Shown here piece after piece: positions 6,567 through 13,693 of a DNA stretch of 13,693 nt. This stretch comes from Bacillota bacterium (lineage in GTDB: Bacteria; Bacillota_A; Clostridia; Lachnospirales; Lachnospiraceae), in assembly GCA_023443925.1 (NCBI GenBank), contig JAEZSL010000211.1, positions 1 to 13,693 on the forward strand, given 5' to 3'. Position 1 is the stretch's first letter. Each line of letters opens with the position of its first letter. The notes below the pieces were generated by a model. The model was not told the DNA's origin. It saw nothing but the letters and a program-made list of their open reading frames with translations, and did not search any database. The position numbers and the translations under genes are program-made.

Positions 6567-6629
6567 CTATCCCTCAATATTCTTACAAGCCCATATTTTA
6601 AATTTATACCTTTTTACAGGATATGTCAA

Positions 6630-7325
6630 TTATAATTTTGCTAATGCTTCCCGGGTACCACTTCCGACGATCCATCCAGTGTCTTTGCCGTCCTGGTTCC
6701 ACCCTCTCTTTTCCATGTACATTAAAACCCCTATTCGCACCATTGGAGTGAATATACCATCAACCTTAAGTGGAATGTATGTACAACCAGGTAGTGCTTT
6801 ATTAAGCTTATCCTGGAGCCATTTTATATCATTATTACTTGAATTTCTCGTGATGTTCTCTTTTGGTGTACTCATAGTGTTAAATCCTTTCAAAAATAGT
6901 TCTGCTTCTGCTGCCCTTCTTTTAGTTAATCCAGCAATAACCTGATTTCCGGATTTATTCCACTTTTGAAACTCTGCAGCTGTTCCGGAGTAATCTTTTG
7001 CATTTAACTTCTTTAACAAGGTGCTTCCTTTTAGGGCTGATCCACCGCAGTTATATGTAAAGGATACCAGGGCATCAAACATATTCTGTGTGATATCAAC
7101 GGTAACATAATCATTAACCGGCTTCTCATAACGCTTTAAATCGTTTTTAAGCATGGTTTCAGCCTGGGCCTGTGTAATTGTCATGTTAGCAGCTACGTCT
7201 GGCCCATAATGCCCATAACCAATAGTATAATACTGTTCTGACGGTAAAGCCTTATATGCTTTCAACCGGCATCCCTCAAACTGCTTTAAAAGTGATATGC
7301 CGGCAACGGATGTTATTTTACTCAT
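6630..7325 (-). CDS. Phage endolysin: GH24-type lysozyme with C-terminal peptidoglycan-binding module
   Basis: A muramidase that cuts host peptidoglycan at the end of the lytic cycle once the holin opens the membrane. Residues about 5-150 form the T4-lysozyme-like domain: the catalytic Glu17 in FEGCRLKAY, TIGYGH with Thr34, FDALVSFTYNCG, and the late GLTKRRAAEAELF motif. The usual Asp/Cys nine residues after the Glu is Ala here (AYKALPSEQYYTIGYGH). Residues about 160-231 resemble a peptidoglycan-binding domain (NDIKWLQDKLN, LKVDGIFTP, SGTREALAKL). No signal peptide is present, consistent with holin-dependent export. The ATG at 7325 is six bases after AGGAGG; a TTG directly before it is less well placed. 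The start overlaps the holin stop by eight bases, implying coupled translation. Confidence 0.9.
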   Translation of the reverse strand: MSKITSVAGISLLKQFEGCRLKAYKALPSEQYYTIGYGHYGPDVAANMTITQAQAETMLKNDLKRYEKPVNDYVTVDITQNMFDALVSFTYNCGGSALKGSTLLKKLNAKDYSGTAAEFQKWNKSGNQVIAGLTKRRAAEAELFLKGFNTMSTPKENITRNSSNNDIKWLQDKLNKALPGCTYIPLKVDGIFTPMVRIGVLMYMEKRGWNQDGKDTGWIVGSGTREALAKL

Positions 7326-7755
7326 CAAATTCCTCCTCTTCTGATTTCTGTTTTAAAATATCAATTGCTCTTAAAATAGGTTTTGGAATGGGTACACCCA
7401 TTAACCCCGCATTTTCGGTTATGCTTATAGCTTCATTGGCAATATAGGCTATAATCACAGCATCCTTTATAAAAGAAGTTCCAACAGCCAAATCAAGCCG
7501 ATAAGCAATTAATACAATAAGCAGTGTCATGCCTTTCCTGAACAACCCTATCCATCCTGCCTTGCTTTCTAAGGCACCTGTTTTACTCTTTGTAGATTTT
7601 TTGAATATGCCAGCTACAACAAGACCACTAAAATAGTCAGCTGCCATTAGAATAACAAGGGTTGTTAAAGCAGCACTCCATCCACCAAATAAAGCGCTTA
7701 CAAATCCCCCAATTCCACCTATAACGGTTAATAAGAGAACTTTTGCATTTTCCAT
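7318..7755 (-). CDS. Phage holin, TcdE / holin_4 family
   Basis: A membrane protein that forms the lesion releasing the endolysin. It has 145 residues, with hydrophobic helices at about 5-22, 28-50, 74-90 and 95-115, and a charged tail ending in EEEEFDE. The stretch NEAISITENAGLMGVPIPKPI is characteristic of the TcdE-type (toxin secretion / phage lysis) holins of Clostridia. The start at 7755 is chosen because AAGGAG lies eight bases upstream; the frame is open to 7893, but that part overlaps the upstream gene. It lies directly before the endolysin, the usual lysis order. Confidence 0.9.
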   Translation of the reverse strand: MENAKVLLLTVIGGIGGFVSALFGGWSAALTTLVILMAADYFSGLVVAGIFKKSTKSKTGALESKAGWIGLFRKGMTLLIVLIAYRLDLAVGTSFIKDAVIIAYIANEAISITENAGLMGVPIPKPILRAIDILKQKSEEEEFDE

Positions 7756-7768
7756 ATCTATATCTCCT

Positions 7769-8182
7769 TCATAAGATTTTATAGTGTGGCTTTTCTTCCT
7801 CAAGAAACTGGTACCGGATGTAATCATCCAAAAGAATCCCCGGCAGTGAAAGAAGAAACCACAAGTTTGTATATAAAAGGCATATCTGCCCATAAAAATT
7901 GTAGGGTACCCGGGAATAATCCCAGATACCCCAACCCAAACCTATATTAACGATAATCCCGGTTATCAGCTCCATTACCGTTATAACCAGGGCAGAAATA
8001 AACATTTGGCTAATCAAGGGCATATCCCAGGTATAAAACTCGTTTATGGACCCGATCAGGACAAAACACAGGCCACCCAGTATAAACATTGTCCAATGAC
8101 TATAACCCCTCCAGATAAGTTCTACGCTGTAATAGATGCTGCCTCCAATGGCCCATAAAAATAGAGCCTTAAGTATTTTCAT
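7769..8182 (-). CDS. CmpB-like (putative ABC-transporter type IV family) membrane protein
   Basis: A 137-residue protein with four to five hydrophobic segments and the motif GWGIWDYSRVPYNFYGQICLLYTNLWFLLS. That motif is typical of the PF06541 (CmpB) family, which is annotated as a putative transporter but has no settled function. No ATPase partner is nearby. Its place thirteen bases before the holin, in the same operon, suggests a membrane role in lysis or superinfection control rather than transport; this is inference. AGGAGG lies close upstream of the ATG at 8182. Confidence 0.65.
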   Translation of the reverse strand: MKILKALFLWAIGGSIYYSVELIWRGYSHWTMFILGGLCFVLIGSINEFYTWDMPLISQMFISALVITVMELITGIIVNIGLGWGIWDYSRVPYNFYGQICLLYTNLWFLLSLPGILLDDYIRYQFLEEEKPHYKIL

Positions 8183-8191
8183 AGGCTCCTC

Positions 8192-8932
8192 CTAAAATGT
8201 TATGCTTATAGCCATAACAGCTTCTTTCGTTTCGGATGCATTTAATTCAGCTTCCATTGTCTGCTGGTGGCTTACAAGCGGCCTAACTACTGCTTCAATT
8301 TCAAAAGCAAGCTGCTGTAATTCTTCTATTTTCCAGTCGTAGGTACATGCTTCCCCTGCTGCGTTCCAACTAGGCTGATATTCAACCCCAGACTGAATTG
8401 CAAGCTGTGTGACAAGTATCATCTGGGTTAATAACGACTGTTTCTCTCTGGTAATAGAATAGTATTTTTGTGTTTCACCGCGAGCAGAAGACTTGATGGG
8501 GTTACTTTCAAGATAAGTTTCAAGATTTTTTTTACTTTGATTTATCTGCCAAGCTTTTAATTCTACTAGTGTGCAGGTTTTAATATCAATTGTAGGATTA
8601 ACCTGCTTATTTATGACTGATATCATCTGCTGCGCTTCCCTGAGTGCTTTTGTAGTTGCATCCACCTTTTTGAAATACATGGCAACATCAAGGGTTCCGG
8701 CTTCGGCTTCCACAACTGTTGATGTGACGAAGTCGGTGTAATCCTCATATGTAACATAATTCTCTGTATCATCCTGATAATATTTAATTACTGCTAATGC
8801 TTCCGGGGTTAATTCCTCCCTTAGAACATCATAGCTTATTATTCCTGTAAACCCGATACATAACTGTGTTTCGGATTGCTGGGCAACCAATGATACTGCC
8901 CACTCTTTACCTCCGGTTAATTGTACTTTCAT
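8192..8932 (-). CDS. Phage tail-fibre-associated protein, function unknown
   Basis: A 246-residue soluble protein without signal or membrane segments. The N-terminal part (about 1-95) has mixed beta character. From about 105 onward it contains NPTIDIKTCTLVELKAWQ and then a largely helical C-terminal half (KYYSITREKQSLLTQMI, VRPLVSHQQTMEAELNA). I associate this pattern with small proteins placed after tail fibre genes in Firmicute prophages (XkdW-like position). It may be a fibre chaperone or a distal tail component. AAAGGAG sits eight bases before the ATG. It lies 24 bases downstream of the large fibre gene. Confidence 0.6.
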   Translation of the reverse strand: MKVQLTGGKEWAVSLVAQQSETQLCIGFTGIISYDVLREELTPEALAVIKYYQDDTENYVTYEDYTDFVTSTVVEAEAGTLDVAMYFKKVDATTKALREAQQMISVINKQVNPTIDIKTCTLVELKAWQINQSKKNLETYLESNPIKSSARGETQKYYSITREKQSLLTQMILVTQLAIQSGVEYQPSWNAAGEACTYDWKIEELQQLAFEIEAVVRPLVSHQQTMEAELNASETKEAVMAISITF

Positions 8933-8956
8933 TTATCTTTCTCCTTTCTCAATTTG

Positions 8957-10930
8957 TTATGTTACATTTTCAAAATAACTTACATGACCTGCAAATGAGG
9001 TCTGTGCGGTTGTAAATTTTACAAATATCTTACCATCTGTTTGTACTAATAAATCACCTACTAATCCTGTATTACCAGAACAGTTTCCTCTTATTGTTCT
9101 GAATGGTCTATAAGCGACGTTTGGTATAGTTCCTATATTAGTCCAAGTGCCAGCAGTTATATTTCCAGTTGCATAAAGTTGTAATTCTACATGACGACCA
9201 CTTCTATCCGCAACACAAGTCTCTACGGCAGTAAATCCACTAGCCAATGTTATTACATCGGATAAAATAGCTCCGTGAAATCCACCGATTGAATATACAT
9301 TACCATCAGAATTCACCCTAAGAGCATTACTTCTTGCCGCATCTGATGTACCATTACCAATCATAAATAATGAACTCAAATCCGCAATATTATATCTACC
9401 AAACACAACTTGTTCATTGCCACTGGCTGTAACATATAATCCATGTGCGAATGAATCATTTCCACTAGATACTCCACCTGTGCCTCCGGCATGTGAAAAA
9501 TCCCCATTTGCTACGCTGCCATTTCCCTCTGCATGAGACGCGATAGCAGAAGATACAGTTCCAGTTCCCTCGGCATGACTTCGATTACCAGAAGCAATAG
9601 TATTATACCCTTCAGCATGCGACATCTGTCCAACAGTGGCATCGGATGGACTACCACCAGCTTGAGTAAGCTGACCCTCAGCATGTGAGTAATGAGAATA
9701 GGCTCTGGTATTTGCGCCTTCTGCATGGGAATATGCACCATTGGTGACAGTGGAACTACCCTCGGCATGAGAAGCCGTACCAATAGCTGTAGTAACTGTT
9801 CCCTCGGCATGAGAAGCCGTACCAATAGCAGTTGTTCTATCTCCCTCAGCATGAGCAGCCGCACCAGAAGCAATAGTGGCTTGCCCCTCAGCGTGGGATG
9901 ATGATGCGGCTGCATAAGAACCATTTCCCTCGGCATGGGAATTCGCACCTAATGCCATAGTAGCATATCCCTCGGCATGGGCAGGCCATGATTCAGATAT
10001 AACAACCATATGCAGCCAGGTTGAATCTATTGTAGCAGTTGTATCTAAAGTTACAACCAATCCACTTATTGCGGTAATTGGAATCTGATATATTGGTGAA
10101 GTAGCTACTGGTATTTTCCTTAACTGTAGTTTCATTCCAACTATTAATCCAGTCACCCTTTCTAAAGTTACCGTTTTAGCTGTATTATTAAATGCGGTAA
10201 TTGCTATTGGAGTACCAACACCTGCTATATTTCCATAACCCTCTGCATGGGCTACTTGACCAGCCCAATTACCATCCCCCTCAGCATGCCCATTGAGGTT
10301 GATGGTTACATTTCTTGAACCCTCTGTATGTGATGCATCACCTACAGAACGATTACTATAACCTTCTGCATGGGTATGTGCTCCGATAGCTTCATTATAG
10401 ATACCCTCAGCGTGAGAATTATTACCATATGCTGTATTGCTATTACCCTCAGCATGGGAGTTATTACCACATGCGATAGTAGTGGCACCCTCTGCATGAG
10501 AATCTGTACCACTTGCCAAAGTTCCATTACCCTCAGCATGAGCATGCGCACCCAGATTCCCATCTGTAGAACTTCCTCCGGCTTGCGTAGCTATACCCTC
10601 TGCATGACCGGAATTTGCATATGCTTTGGTTTGATAACCCTCGGCATGTGCTTGATAACCAGTTGCTATTGAACCAGTTCCCTCGGCGCGAGAATTATTA
10701 CCAGAAGCAATATTATCCGTTCCGGCAGCTGAGCTATTTGCTCCAATTGCTCCTGCACCTCTTTTACCAACTGTTAGATATTCAAACGCTGGCTTATTAT
10801 CAGCGCCTACGATTATATTTTCAGTTATTTTATCAATCGTGCTATCGCCTTGTTTGACTACAGTAGAATCCGTATGTGGATAATAAATATTGCCATTGTT
10901 GTCCTGTATTTCTATTTTTTTTGTTGACAA
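8957..10930 (-). CDS. Large phage tail fibre with HAEG (YadA-head-like) repeats
   Basis: A receptor-binding fibre, probably trimeric. The N terminus (KIEIQDNNGNIYYPHTDSTV) is typical of fibre proteins that attach to the baseplate. Residues about 80-485 hold 23 copies of a motif of the form SHAEG, mostly every 14 residues, 20 of them exactly HAEG. The pattern (A-x-G-x-x-S-H-A-E-G) resembles the left-handed beta-roll of YadA-type trimeric heads. A non-repetitive module of about 75 residues (about 236-313, GTPIAITAFNNTAKTVTLE onward) interrupts the array. Residues about 495-657 form a distinct tip (GRYNIADLSSLFMIGNGTSD, then a beta-rich end). The start is TTG at 10930, with AAGGGGG eight bases upstream and no usable ATG. 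The gene follows the collagen-like gene by 13 bases. Confidence 0.85.
   Translation of the reverse strand: MSTKKIEIQDNNGNIYYPHTDSTVVKQGDSTIDKITENIIVGADNKPAFEYLTVGKRGAGAIGANSSAAGTDNIASGNNSRAEGTGSIATGYQAHAEGYQTKAYANSGHAEGIATQAGGSSTDGNLGAHAHAEGNGTLASGTDSHAEGATTIACGNNSHAEGNSNTAYGNNSHAEGIYNEAIGAHTHAEGYSNRSVGDASHTEGSRNVTINLNGHAEGDGNWAGQVAHAEGYGNIAGVGTPIAITAFNNTAKTVTLERVTGLIVGMKLQLRKIPVATSPIYQIPITAISGLVVTLDTTATIDSTWLHMVVISESWPAHAEGYATMALGANSHAEGNGSYAAASSSHAEGQATIASGAAAHAEGDRTTAIGTASHAEGTVTTAIGTASHAEGSSTVTNGAYSHAEGANTRAYSHYSHAEGQLTQAGGSPSDATVGQMSHAEGYNTIASGNRSHAEGTGTVSSAIASHAEGNGSVANGDFSHAGGTGGVSSGNDSFAHGLYVTASGNEQVVFGRYNIADLSSLFMIGNGTSDAARSNALRVNSDGNVYSIGGFHGAILSDVITLASGFTAVETCVADRSGRHVELQLYATGNITAGTWTNIGTIPNVAYRPFRTIRGNCSGNTGLVGDLLVQTDGKIFVKFTTAQTSFAGHVSYFENVT
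9481..10694 (-). repeat. Degenerate 42-base coding repeats (HAEG array)
   Basis: The plus strand shows CCCTC(A/G)GCATG recurring about every 42 bases, the reverse complement of codons for HAEG. Two neighbouring units share an identical 29-base stretch (9759-9787 and 9801-9829), exactly 42 bases apart. This points to recent unit duplication. A gap at about 9990-10220 marks the inserted module. Confidence 0.85.
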
Positions 10931-10943
10931 TTATTATACCCCC

Positions 10944-11486
10944 TTACATAACCTTGAAGAATAATTTTGCTTCGGTACCTGACTCATATGTAGTGCCAAT
11001 TCTTACCGTGTCCCCGGTTTCACCTTTTGGCCCAGTTGCACCCGTTGCGCCTGTAGCACCAGTTGAACCCGCTGAACCTTTAATTGAGCCACTATAAACC
11101 CATTTTGCAACTGAAGCGGCTCCGGCCACTGTACAGGTATATACATATCCGGTAGATGTATTTAAGTACATATCACCTACTAATGCAGTTGATACCCCAG
11201 AACCGGAAAATACAGTTGCTGTAGTACTTGTACCAGTAATCCCCGTTCCATTGTACCACTGAGTACCTCGTTGCCCTGTTGCTCCGGCTGTTCCTGTCGC
11301 TCCTGTTGCCCCTGTCGCTCCTGTATCACCTTTCTGCCCTTTTAAAGTGCCTGCCTCAAGTTTCTGCTGAAAGGTTTCTCCATCTTCAAATTTCACAGCA
11401 TCGGCACTGGTTAATATGTCAACCTCTTTTAATACATCTCCTGTTGCCTTATCCAGTAATTGGACTCTTACTTTGTCTAATGCCAT
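10944..11486 (-). CDS. Collagen-like phage tail fibre protein
   Basis: A 180-residue protein with two Gly-X-Y stretches: about nine triplets near residues 50-76 (GDTGATGATGATG) and about eight near 145-170 (GSTGATGATGATGPKG). Between them lies a small beta module (WYNGTGITG, VGDMYLNTSTGYVYTC) common in phage collagen-like proteins. The first 45 residues (ALDKVRVQLLDKATGDVLKEVDIL) form an N-terminal attachment segment. Such stretches form triple helices that give a thin trimeric stalk. The ATG at 11486 lies eight bases after AAGGAG; an earlier GTG at 11495 abuts that site. The gene lies between the collar-fibre gene and the HAEG fibre gene, so it likely forms part of the same fibre apparatus. 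Confidence 0.85.
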   Translation of the reverse strand: MALDKVRVQLLDKATGDVLKEVDILTSADAVKFEDGETFQQKLEAGTLKGQKGDTGATGATGATGTAGATGQRGTQWYNGTGITGTSTTATVFSGSGVSTALVGDMYLNTSTGYVYTCTVAGAASVAKWVYSGSIKGSAGSTGATGATGATGPKGETGDTVRIGTTYESGTEAKLFFKVM

Positions 11487-11504
11487 TTTACGCACTCCTT
11501 CCTT

Positions 11505-12116
11505 TTATTCTTCTATTTTTAGCCCCATTGTAGGGCTTACAACGATATTTCCATTTGTCCCCTGAGATACGGTATCTGTCACCTTAAAATAAAGAGTTTT
11601 TTCTTTCCGCTCACTTACTTCCGGTAAAGATTCTGATATAAAAATTTCCCATTTATCAGATACTTCAGCTTTTGTAGCATAACCCAATGGATCAATTTGT
11701 GCTGTGACATTCACCGCGTCTCCAACTATTACTGGGATAGAAATTGTCTTTTCAATTATTTGACTGGATTGTGCTGGAATATATTCAGCCAATGCTCCCG
11801 CATTCCCATAACAGTATAATATTTCTCCTAAATCCGGATCTTCAGCAAATACACCCAATTCTCTCCAGTAGAATCCAGTACTAATACTTTGATTATCAAA
11901 AATACCTATCACAGTAGCATAATTGGAATTTCTCTTTATATCCAAAATCGGGATTGTTACTTTTGGATCTATCAGTTCATTCAGGTTAGCTTGGGGTTGT
12001 CCTCCTAATTCACCAGATCCCATTGCTATCTTTGTAAAATGTAAGACCGCACCTGCTACGGCCTTCGCCTGCAGCTCACGGCCTTTCTCTGTAAATAATA
12101 CTTTGCTAAAACTCAC
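11505..12116 (-). CDS. Phage tail-collar fibre protein (DUF3751 / gpH N-terminal type)
   Basis: A 203-residue protein matching the N-terminal collar domain of P2-type tail fibres: FTEKGRELQAKAVAGAVLHFTKIAMGSG, then KRNSNYATVIGIFDNQSISTGFYWRELGVFAEDP. This domain joins the fibre to the baseplate. The C-terminal part (about 155-203) is short and carries no receptor tip, so the tip probably comes from the following fibre genes. The start is GTG at 12116, seven bases after AGGAGG. A GTG one codon earlier overlaps the upstream stop as TAGTG and is also possible. Confidence 0.88.
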   Translation of the reverse strand: MSFSKVLFTEKGRELQAKAVAGAVLHFTKIAMGSGELGGQPQANLNELIDPKVTIPILDIKRNSNYATVIGIFDNQSISTGFYWRELGVFAEDPDLGEILYCYGNAGALAEYIPAQSSQIIEKTISIPVIVGDAVNVTAQIDPLGYATKAEVSDKWEIFISESLPEVSERKEKTLYFKVTDTVSQGTNGNIVVSPTMGLKIEE

Positions 12117-12118
12117 CA

Positions 12119-12682
12119 CTACACCTCCTGTCTCACTGTAATGCTGTCATGGATATGCAATGCAAATCCATAATAAGTTTTAATAGTGGCACTAAAAGCA
12201 ATTTCTACTGCATCTAAAATAGCAGTTATCCTTTTTATTTGGCTAATGACTGAATTAAATTTTTCAAGCAAATCTCCTGTTATCTCTGGATTAGTTGTAA
12301 TTATTTTAAAATGATGTGGTAACCCGTCATAGTCATGCCACTCGCTTATCGTTCCCTCTCCAAAAAGGGCAGATACTAATTCTTCCACTGCAGCTACTGT
12401 TCCAGCCTTCTGATACCAGATTAATGTATTGGCAACTAAATTTCGCTTTACCTCTGTATTAAGATTTGGTGTATAATACTGCGTCCGGAGTTCTGCTGCC
12501 AGGTAATCCAATAACTCCTCATCTGCGTCCGGAAGGTTTGACCATATTTCCAGGCTTTTGCATTTATCTAACAACTTTTTTATCTGGTTATCAATGGCAT
12601 AACAAAATGCATTAACCTGATGATCCGTTTTTAAGTAGTTTGGAAGTATACTGGAGAGACTGCTTTCATATAGATTAATCAT
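12119..12682 (-). CDS. Phage tail protein I (P2 gpI family)
   Basis: A baseplate component of contractile tails; in P2 it acts with gpJ at the baseplate edge. The 187 residues show the family pattern: ESSLSSILPNYLKTD, IWSNLPDADEELLDYLAAELRTQYY, TLIWYQKAGTVAAVEELVSALFGEGTISEW. The ATG at 12682 overlaps the stop of baseplate J by eight bases, with GGAGG eight bases upstream. An in-frame ATG at 12697 is further inside the upstream gene and has no clear ribosome binding site. Confidence 0.9.
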   Translation of the reverse strand: MINLYESSLSSILPNYLKTDHQVNAFCYAIDNQIKKLLDKCKSLEIWSNLPDADEELLDYLAAELRTQYYTPNLNTEVKRNLVANTLIWYQKAGTVAAVEELVSALFGEGTISEWHDYDGLPHHFKIITTNPEITGDLLEKFNSVISQIKRITAILDAVEIAFSATIKTYYGFALHIHDSITVRQEV

Positions 12683-13693
12683 CCTCAATCCCTCCATAGG
12701 AAATACTTACAGTACCTTCAACCGCGATTGATGTATCATCTACATTTGCAAATACCGGAGATGTCAATTCCATACGCTTCACACCGGCTTTCATAAGGAG
12801 ATATTGTAAGTGATATGGGTTTATATCTCTTCCGATCTTTTCTTTCTGCCATCCAATGTACTCATTCACTGCGGCACTTACTGCATTTTGAATTGCTGTG
12901 ACATTATTTTTATCGCTGCTGTTTATGTAATAAGTACCGGCTATCTCATAATTAATTACATTCGGAGCTGTTACAATTACCTTTTCGGTTAGTGGTTTTA
13001 TATTATTGCCATTAAGATATTCTTCCATGGCTTCTAAAAATCCAGTATCCGGGATCTCACCATTCTTCAACAAAAGGATTACCTGTACCGTATCATCCGA
13101 TGGAGTAATTACCTTAACATCGGATATCATTGCACTGTACTGCCTTGCCCAGAATACATAAGCATCCTCCGGCCCTGCAGTGGAGTAAGAGCTGGGTGCT
13201 AAAAATATTTTCTGCCGGTAATCATCATCTGACATGATATCTTCCCCTCCATCAGAAGCGGTAATATTGCTGACACTTGCAATGTAGGGTATCGGATCAA
13301 CTAATACATTTAACTGCCCTATAACATAACCATTCCCCACAGTACCGGTTACCTGGCATACTGCTCTGGCCGTTATATCTGGCATTCCCGGAGATATCTC
13401 GTCATAGTCCTCTGTCTCAAAATAAACCCCATCCCCTGCTGTAATTTGGGTACCTTTCGGAATTGCAACCGTGGCTGCCTGGGGTTCGCTTAATGTAAAT
13501 TTAATATGGCAGGCCGCCGCCTTTTCCTCATTTATTTCAACGCCTCTGGTGGCTCCTAAATGCAGGAGGTAATCACCGGAGGCATATTTTAATAAATTCA
13601 TTTTCCCGGTCTTTTCAATATACTGATATGCCTGATAGATTTTTAAGGTGGCCGCATTCATCAATATCCGGTATTTGTCCAACTCTCCCAGGG
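12675..13693 (-). CDS. Baseplate J-like protein, N terminus cut by the window edge
   Basis: A wedge component of the contractile baseplate (P2 gpJ family). At least 338 residues are visible and the frame stays open to the last base (LGEL precedes DKYRILMNAATLK), so the true start lies outside. Recognisable parts are the N-terminal helical region with GKMNLLKYASGDYLLHLGATRGV, the beta segment AATVAIPKGTQITAGDGVYFET, and the core SDDDYRQKIFLAPSSYSTAGPEDAYVFWARQ. The TTG at 13682 is an internal codon rather than a credible start. It overlaps the tail protein I gene downstream. Confidence 0.9.
   Translation of the reverse strand, partial: LGELDKYRILMNAATLKIYQAYQYIEKTGKMNLLKYASGDYLLHLGATRGVEINEEKAAACHIKFTLSEPQAATVAIPKGTQITAGDGVYFETEDYDEISPGMPDITARAVCQVTGTVGNGYVIGQLNVLVDPIPYIASVSNITASDGGEDIMSDDDYRQKIFLAPSSYSTAGPEDAYVFWARQYSAMISDVKVITPSDDTVQVILLLKNGEIPDTGFLEAMEEYLNGNNIKPLTEKVIVTAPNVINYEIAGTYYINSSDKNNVTAIQNAVSAAVNEYIGWQKEKIGRDINPYHLQYLLMKAGVKRMELTSPVFANVDDTSIAVEGTVSISYGGIEDD

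Larger units (their letters stand above)
5096..13693. mobile_element. One end of a contractile-tail prophage or phage-tail element (continues past the window)
   Basis: From about 5096 the sequence departs from the interrupted GH18 gene. It then holds a secreted adhesin-like gene and a continuous minus-strand operon of baseplate, tail fibre, holin and endolysin genes. Baseplate J plus tail protein I indicates a contractile tail. The integrase, capsid and packaging genes would lie beyond 13693, so an intact prophage cannot be distinguished from a tailocin or a degraded element. The left boundary is inferred from where homology to the GH18 family stops. No duplicated attachment core could be tested. 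Confidence 0.65.

Noticed and set aside
7756..7893. 46-residue N-terminal extension of the holin
   Set aside because: It overlaps the CmpB-like gene, is not holin-like, and the ATG at 7755 has its own AAGGAG.
9692..10672. Open frames on the plus strand and in a second minus frame across the tail fibre gene (for example 9692-9901, 10370-10672, 9511-9948)
   Set aside because: They are shadows of the repetitive coding sequence. Their own repeats (such as MRSRT or LVRLLMPRE) simply mirror the HAEG codons and they lack ribosome binding sites.
9481..10694. Regularly spaced near-identical short repeats that at first sight resemble a CRISPR array
   Set aside because: The repeats lie in one long open frame, encode the HAEG motif at about 14-residue spacing, and are degenerate at third codon positions. 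The intervals are not unique spacers of CRISPR length and no cas gene is near.
10876..11097. Plus-strand frame with VAPVAPVAP repeats
   Set aside because: It is the antisense of the Gly-X-Y codons of the collagen-like gene, with no ribosome binding site.

Overview
The window looks like chromosomal DNA of a low-GC, spore-forming anaerobic Firmicute, probably of the class Clostridia (Lachnospiraceae-like). The reasons are the AT-rich intergenic DNA, the strong AGGAGG ribosome binding sites, the TTGACA/TATAAT-type promoters, a B. subtilis-like OhrR operator and a YaaH/SleL-type spore hydrolase. The genus is inferred; no rRNA or other marker gene is present.

Bases 1-5100 hold chromosomal genes. 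A two-cysteine glutathione peroxidase (minus strand) and an OhrR organic-peroxide repressor (plus strand) diverge from a shared control region. That region has two near-mirror promoters, each TTGACA-N17-TACAAT, and each -10 box overlaps an OhrR palindrome. Next come an 85-base inverted repeat, a DUF2892/YgaP-like membrane protein (minus), a complete MsbA/MDR-type ABC half-transporter (plus), and a LysM-LysM-GH18 spore-type hydrolase. The hydrolase ends abruptly after its MTYEWG motif and lacks roughly the last third of the family length.

Bases about 5100-13693 look like one end of a prophage or phage-derived tail element. The first gene, on the plus strand, is a secreted discoidin/fibronectin III protein (5380-6492), probably cargo. 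It ends at a strong terminator placed back to back with the terminator of a long minus-strand operon. Read in its direction of transcription (right to left), the operon encodes baseplate J (cut by the window edge), tail protein I, a tail-collar fibre protein, a collagen-like fibre protein, a large tail fibre with 23 copies of an HAEG-type motif, an unrecognised tail-associated protein, a CmpB-like membrane protein, a holin and a GH24-type endolysin. This is the baseplate, fibre and lysis end of a contractile-tailed (P2/PBSX-like) phage or tailocin. Spacing is tight throughout, from 8-base overlaps to 24-base gaps, which suggests one transcript.

The most interesting point is the junction. A sporulation-type hydrolase gene is cut in its catalytic domain exactly where phage-type DNA begins. 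This resembles the known interruption of sigK by skin and of spsM by SP-beta, where the element is excised during sporulation. The other end of the element lies outside the window, so whether the missing gene half and a recombinase exist there cannot be judged here.
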